A stretch of 64,000 bases of DNA from positions 76,938,863 through 77,002,862 of the forward strand of contig CM064861.1 of assembly GCA_032719365.1 (NCBI GenBank), given 5' to 3'. Shown in pieces: positions 59,801 to 64,000 of the stretch. The position numbers and the translations under genes were made by a program. Under the pieces are notes generated by a model that had not been told where the DNA came from, ran no database searches, and saw only the letters and a list, made by a program, of their open reading frames with translations. This stretch comes from Prinsepia uniflora. Its lineage: Eukaryota > Streptophyta > Magnoliopsida > Rosales > Rosaceae. How positions within the stretch are numbered: the first letter of the stretch is position 1; the number at the start of each line of letters is the position of its first letter.

Positions 59801-62800
59801 AGATTTAGATCGGTGTAATCAACACAAACTCTCCACCGTCCAGCTTCCTTTTTCTTGAGAAGAACAACGTTTGCTAGCCATTCAGAGTGCGGAACTTCAT
59901 CGATGGATCCAGCAACGAGTAACTTGTCAATCTCCTCTTGGATGATAGCAATTTTCTCGGGGGAAAAATTGCGTCTTTTCTGCTTGACCGGCTTGTGGTG
60001 GGGATTGACGTGTAGCTTGTGGCTAGCGATGGTTGGATCAATCCCTGGCATGTCAGACGGAGACCAAGCAAAAACTTCTTTCTCCTCTCGCAGGAAAGCT
60101 ATGAGTTCTTCTTTTTCTTTGTCGCTTAATTGGCGCCAATACGGGCCTCTTGCTCAGGATATCGAGGGTCAAGTTGAATAAGGATGACGTCATCCTCCAG
60201 CTGCCACCCTTCCGGAGTTGGTGGTTCCTCATGAATGTTAGGATCTTGACCCGTGATTAGTTTCTCTTTGGGAGACGAAGAAGAAAGCTTGTCCCCAGTG
60301 GATGATCTTGCTTGGGGAACAAACTCTACCTCCTTGACCTCCTTTAGCCCTTCAGTGAGGCACCGTCGAGCCATCGTCTGATCGCCCTTGATCTCCCCGA
60401 TTCCACCACCAGGAATAAGGAACCTAATCTTCTGGTGAAGGCTTGATGTGGTTGCGAGGATCTTGTGAAGCCATGGCCTTCCCAAAATTCCATTGTATGG
60501 AGAGCACTCGTCCATGATGTAAAAAGTCTGGGACGTGACAACGGGATCTGAATGTACATCCAGCTGGAGAGTACCTACGGTTATACTGGTTGTCCCGTTG
60601 AAACCTCGGAGCGGGATAGCCCTTTTTGTTGTGAGGCTTTCCAACCCCATCTTGCGCACTGCATCCAGGCCGAGGATATTTACCGCGCTCCCTTCATCAA
60701 TGTGAATCCGATCAACTTGAGCATGTGCGATCTGAATCGACACGACGAATGCATCATCATGCGGCTAATCAAGTCCTACCATGTCCTTCAAAGAGAAACC
60801 AACGACAAGGTCGTTGGCCACCCTGGGGTGGTAATATGGGAGCCCTGAGAGACGGCAAGTGCATCTCGTATCTTTCTTTTCTTCTGCTTGGAGGTGGTTC
60901 CTAGCAACTCCGATTCAGCTATGATGGTGTTGATGCGAATCATCTTTGCTGCAGGTTCCTTCAGCCCTTTGTCAGCGGGTCGATCCACAGCCTTTCCTTT
61001 GACGTACTCAGTTCAATGTCCTTCCTTGATGAGATACCGAAGATATCTCTCGAAAGATATGCATTTTCCGATGTTATGCCCATAGCACTCGTGAAAGGCA
61101 CACCACTTCGTTTTATCAGCCTTCTCTTGATCACCTTTGACTGGCTCCAGCTTCTTAAACCATGACTTGTCCTTAATTTCATTGTGGATCTGATGGACTG
61201 GCAAGGATAGCTGCAAGTTAGGCTTCCCCATAACTGGTGTTTGGGGGGGTTGTCCTTCCTTGCGCTTGTTGAGCTTTCCCGTCGCAAACTTTCCATGGGA
61301 CTCATCTTTATTGGAGGCCTTCTCACTAGCCCCAGCATGGTCCTGAGTATGAGTGGCGTTCTTCTCGTCTTCCCAGCTCGCATGTCGCTCTGCCAAGGAA
61401 AGCATTTTGGTGAGATTTCACGCATTGCTCATGACGATGTCCCCATAAAGCTGGCTGTCTCGAGGGAATCCTTGTTTAAACGCCATTGCTGCAACAAGGT
61501 CACTACAGCCGATAATCCGAGACTTCTCTTCGCAAAACCTTCGTATGTATTGTCGCAGAGTGTCTTTTGCTCTCTTTCGGACAAAGAAAAGATGGTCATC
61601 CCTCACCTCGATTGTCCGAAGTTGTGCGTACTCCTTCACAAATGTCTGAGCCAACTCTTCAAAGGACGCAATTGACCTCGGGTGGAGATGATTGAACCAA
61701 GTCATGGCTTGGCCTTGAAGAGAAGCTTGCAAAACTTTGCACATGAGCGCATCGTTATGCCTGTGGGGGACCATGACCCCCCGGTCATAATCTATATGTT
61801 TTACCGGGTCGGAGGCACCTTTGAATGGAGTGAAGTTTGGCGTTGCGAATCTTTGGGGGAATGGCTCCTCCTCAATATCCCTTACAAAAGGTGCAGAGAG
61901 ATGTATCTGGTGACGCAGATCATCCTCTAGATCGCCATCTCGTTGAGCACGAAGGTGCATGTCTAGCATTCTTCGAACATCATTGGCCCGCAACGCACCT
62001 TGCCGAGGCGGAGAGTCATTTCGTGCTAATCATCGAGAACTTCCTTGAGCTTCTCCCCTTGATCTCTGGGATCGTGCAGGGGAGTAGGCTTCATCTTCTT
62101 TCTCATTGTCATGGGCAGATTGTCTTGAGTCTTTGTGTAGAGCCTGGGGTTGCCCCCTATGCCCATGTGAGTGCCGTGAACGCTCCTCCCTTGAAGTTGC
62201 CCCAATCTTACTCCCCAGCCGCTCATGTGTTGATGGTTTTAGGCATTGTGGGCTTTTTTCTCAGCGAGCGTGATTTTCTTCACCGGAGTCGCTGAGTGCA
62301 GTGTCTCGTGACATTGTTCGGTAGTGGACTGGCTCTTTCCCAGGACGCCTTTGAGCAATCTCTTGTCTTCCACATGACGTGGAATGTCTGTTCTGCTCTT
62401 GTACTGGTCTCTCTGCTAGGAGTCGCTGCAAGAGCTCTGACTAAAGTTGAACTTGGTTGTTCAACCTTTCAACTTGCTGCGCCAAGTTTTCCTGGGGAGG
62501 TTGGCGGTAATTTTTCCCTGAGACGTCGTGACGCCCGTCCAGAAAGTCCCTTATGTCCATGTTTGATGTGGGTTGATCATGTCGTGATGCACTTCCTATC
62601 AACCTCTCGCCTGCTTGTTGAAAAGCCGAAGTTCCTTCCCCTAGCGCGGGTGCTTGGTTAGCTGGAGAGGGGAATGCTCTGAAGCTAAAGGTTGGTCTCC
62701 CTTCGAGTGTCTCCATGGGCGATTCTATGGACACACGCCTAGGTTGAGTTGGCCGCTTCTCCGGAGTCTCTATACGAGCCTCATTCCTCGTCTGAGCTGT

Positions 62801-62854
62801 TGAGGCAGAAACACCTTCTCCAGCTGATCGAATGGATCGACGAACCTTAGCCAT
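56896..62854 (-). pseudogene. Tat-clade gag-pol polyprotein remnant
   Basis: Reading down from 62854: gag N part; a capsid-like domain (61993-61418; TWFNHLHPRSIASFEELAQ); and a zinc-finger-like CAFHECYGHNIGKC near 61100. The protease follows (IDEGSAVNIL, YNGILGRPWLHK, 60740-60440). A one-base loss near 60137 precedes the RT (60051-59494; FVDAYSGYNQI, MPFGLKNAGAAYQR, YVDD). Stops lie at 59494, 59368 and 59341. The RNase H/linker, a second archaeal-type RNase H (LFVDGSSNQRGAGAGIVLI, 58600-58400) and integrase complete it. The integrase has WRIDIIGPL, TAG at 57655, then ILTYNGTQF where an Asp is expected before NGTQF, and PQGNGQAE. The paired RNase H and PGIDP/ASHKL RT start are Tat hallmarks. 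It is non-functional as read. Confidence 0.9.
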
Positions 62855-63021
62855 GCCGAGTCAAAGAATCTTGAACTGGAAAGCTGTTGATGGATGACTT
62901 GGACAACTTTCAAAATCTTCGAACAATGTTGATGAATGACGAACGAAGAAAGATGAACGATGAACAATTTCCTGAAGAACGATGAACAGCCGAGAGAGCT
63001 TCTTCTGAGTATTCCTCAATT

Positions 63022-63040
63022 GCTCTCAATGAAAGCACCA
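63022..63040 (-). other. Tat element primer binding site
   Basis: Minus strand TGGTGCTTTCATTGAGAGC, two bases from the 5' LTR. This sequence is often seen in Tat-type elements; the tRNA is not named here. Confidence 0.7.
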
Positions 63041-63042
63041 AT

Positions 63043-63623
63043 TGTTGAATCAAAAATCGAACCCGCCGCGAAAAGTCCTCACAATTCCTGCAAACAGCAA
63101 ACGATTAGCTATCGTTGCCTTGATCGATTTACCCGAGGGGTTGTTCGACCAAGAATACTTCGATGCCTAAGTTAGTTTTGAGAGAGGAAATGATATACTT
63201 CGAAGCGAAGGATCGACGTACCTTGGAAATGAAATGTACTCTGCTATTTATAGGAAAATCTTGGGAGCCTTGGAGCATTCTGATTGGTCGGTTGAATTTT
63301 TAATTAATAAATAATATATTATTAATTAAATATATTATTTAATAATTGTAATGATGGCTCATCATGATAGTAATGACAATTATTGTTTTAATATTAATAT
63401 TAATTGTCCATTATTAAGAATAACGACAATTAACTCTCGGGGAGAATATTAATATTACGGAGATTTTAACCCGATCAAATAACGTATTTAGCTGGTAAAT
63501 AGATTATTTAATGTTCGGGTGTTTTCAAATGATCAGCATTATTGCCAAGGGCAATTTGGTCATTTTTGGGAATTACGGTCCGCGTGGCAGCTCCATAATT
63601 TTCGGATGATTTTGGATTCCACA
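63043..63623 (-). repeat. Tat element 5' LTR
   Basis: 581 bp, TGTTGAATC to GGATTCCACA. A TATTTATAGG element at 63244-63253 (CCTATAAATA on the sense strand) may be its TATA box. Confidence 0.92.
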
Positions 63624-63628
63624 AGTTG

Positions 63629-64000
63629 TTTCCAATAGTACCACTTATTTTTTTTTTTAAAGTAAAATTCAGCTAACGGAAATAGTGGAACAAAGAGGCT
63701 CACCTAGAGTGAGATGTAAGCATTATTTTTTATTCCCTTCTATTAATTAAGTGACCAAATTGAGCACATATATTTTTTTTAATGGAGATAAATATTAATA
63801 TTGAATGAACAATTTTAAGAGTCATGTATTGTATATGAAAGAAAAATGAAGCAAGCCTTTGGGATAACAAGAGTCCTTTTAGAACTCATGCAATCAACTA
63901 AACACACGAGATTATTGTCATTGTTATTGCAGCAGCAGTTTCACATGCACTATCAACTCAACTAACCCTGCAAAGTTAAGGCACCTCTATGAAGATGAGA
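63629..64000. other. AT-rich intergenic DNA to the window edge
   Basis: No gene or element was recognised. It holds two poly-T runs. Confidence 0.4.

Larger units (their letters stand above)
52214..63623 (-). mobile_element. Ty3/gypsy LTR retrotransposon of the Tat clade, near-complete
   Basis: The LTRs (52214-52779 and 63043-63623) both start TGTTGAATCAAAAATCG and end TTCCACA. A perfect duplication AGTTG (52209-52213 and 63624-63628) flanks the element. The primer site (minus strand TGGTGCTTTCATTGAGAGC, 63022-63040) lies next to the 5' LTR. Gag-pol is on the minus strand. An additional ORF in the opposite sense lies between integrase and the 3' LTR, as known for Tat-clade elements. A truncated foreign LTR (about 52840-54390) separates the 3' LTR from that ORF, and no polypurine tract adjoins the 3' LTR. 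Confidence 0.93.

Overview
The window is nuclear DNA of a flowering plant, most likely a eudicot with a large repeat-rich genome. The evidence is spliced genes with GT-AG introns, a plant-specific GRDP gene, a plant CYSTM gene, and plant-type transposable elements from nearly every major order. No bacterial-style operons, rRNA, tRNA or CRISPR arrays were seen.

Layout. 1-1197 is the right end of a CACTA transposon. 1729-21543 holds the last four exons of a glycine-rich domain protein (GRDP1/2-like) gene on the + strand, broken by insertions. A degenerate Ty1/copia element (2740-8190) sits in one intron. A Ty3/gypsy chromovirus (8579-16359, minus strand) sits in the next. A hAT transposon (17266-21315) sits inside the last, glycine-rich coding exon. 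The gene also has two in-frame stops, so it is a pseudogene. The hAT carries an antisense NB-ARC (disease-resistance) P-loop fragment. 21.6-34.5 kb is AT-rich DNA with small inverted-repeat elements and LTR fragments, plus an L1-type LINE (24287-29052, minus strand) into which a 2.8-kb solo LTR later inserted. 34539-35062 is a miniature LTR element of TRIM type.

35.5-46.1 kb carries a decayed plant-mobile-domain-like ORF. It is interrupted by an 8-kb LTR element without coding capacity (37050-45061), and the first LTR of that element holds a further solo LTR (38213-39763). At 48428-49066 (minus strand) lies the one gene that looks intact: a three-exon, 69-aa cysteine-rich transmembrane module (CYSTM) protein. 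52214-63623 is a Tat-clade Ty3/gypsy element on the minus strand. It has an extra antisense ORF (54449-56201) and a ~30-bp tandem array in its 3' region.

Most element boundaries were fixed by matching target-site duplications: GTAAT, TATTC/TATTA, an 8-bp GGT-rich pair, AGAAC, a 14-bp LINE pair, TCTAG, CTAAG, GGACT and AGTTG. Removing the hAT, or the 8-kb element, with one duplication copy restores the interrupted reading frame exactly, which allows relative dating of events. Many nonsense codons in the retroelement ORFs are explained by C-to-T changes, as expected of long-methylated DNA. All family assignments rest on reading the translations by eye, without database searches.
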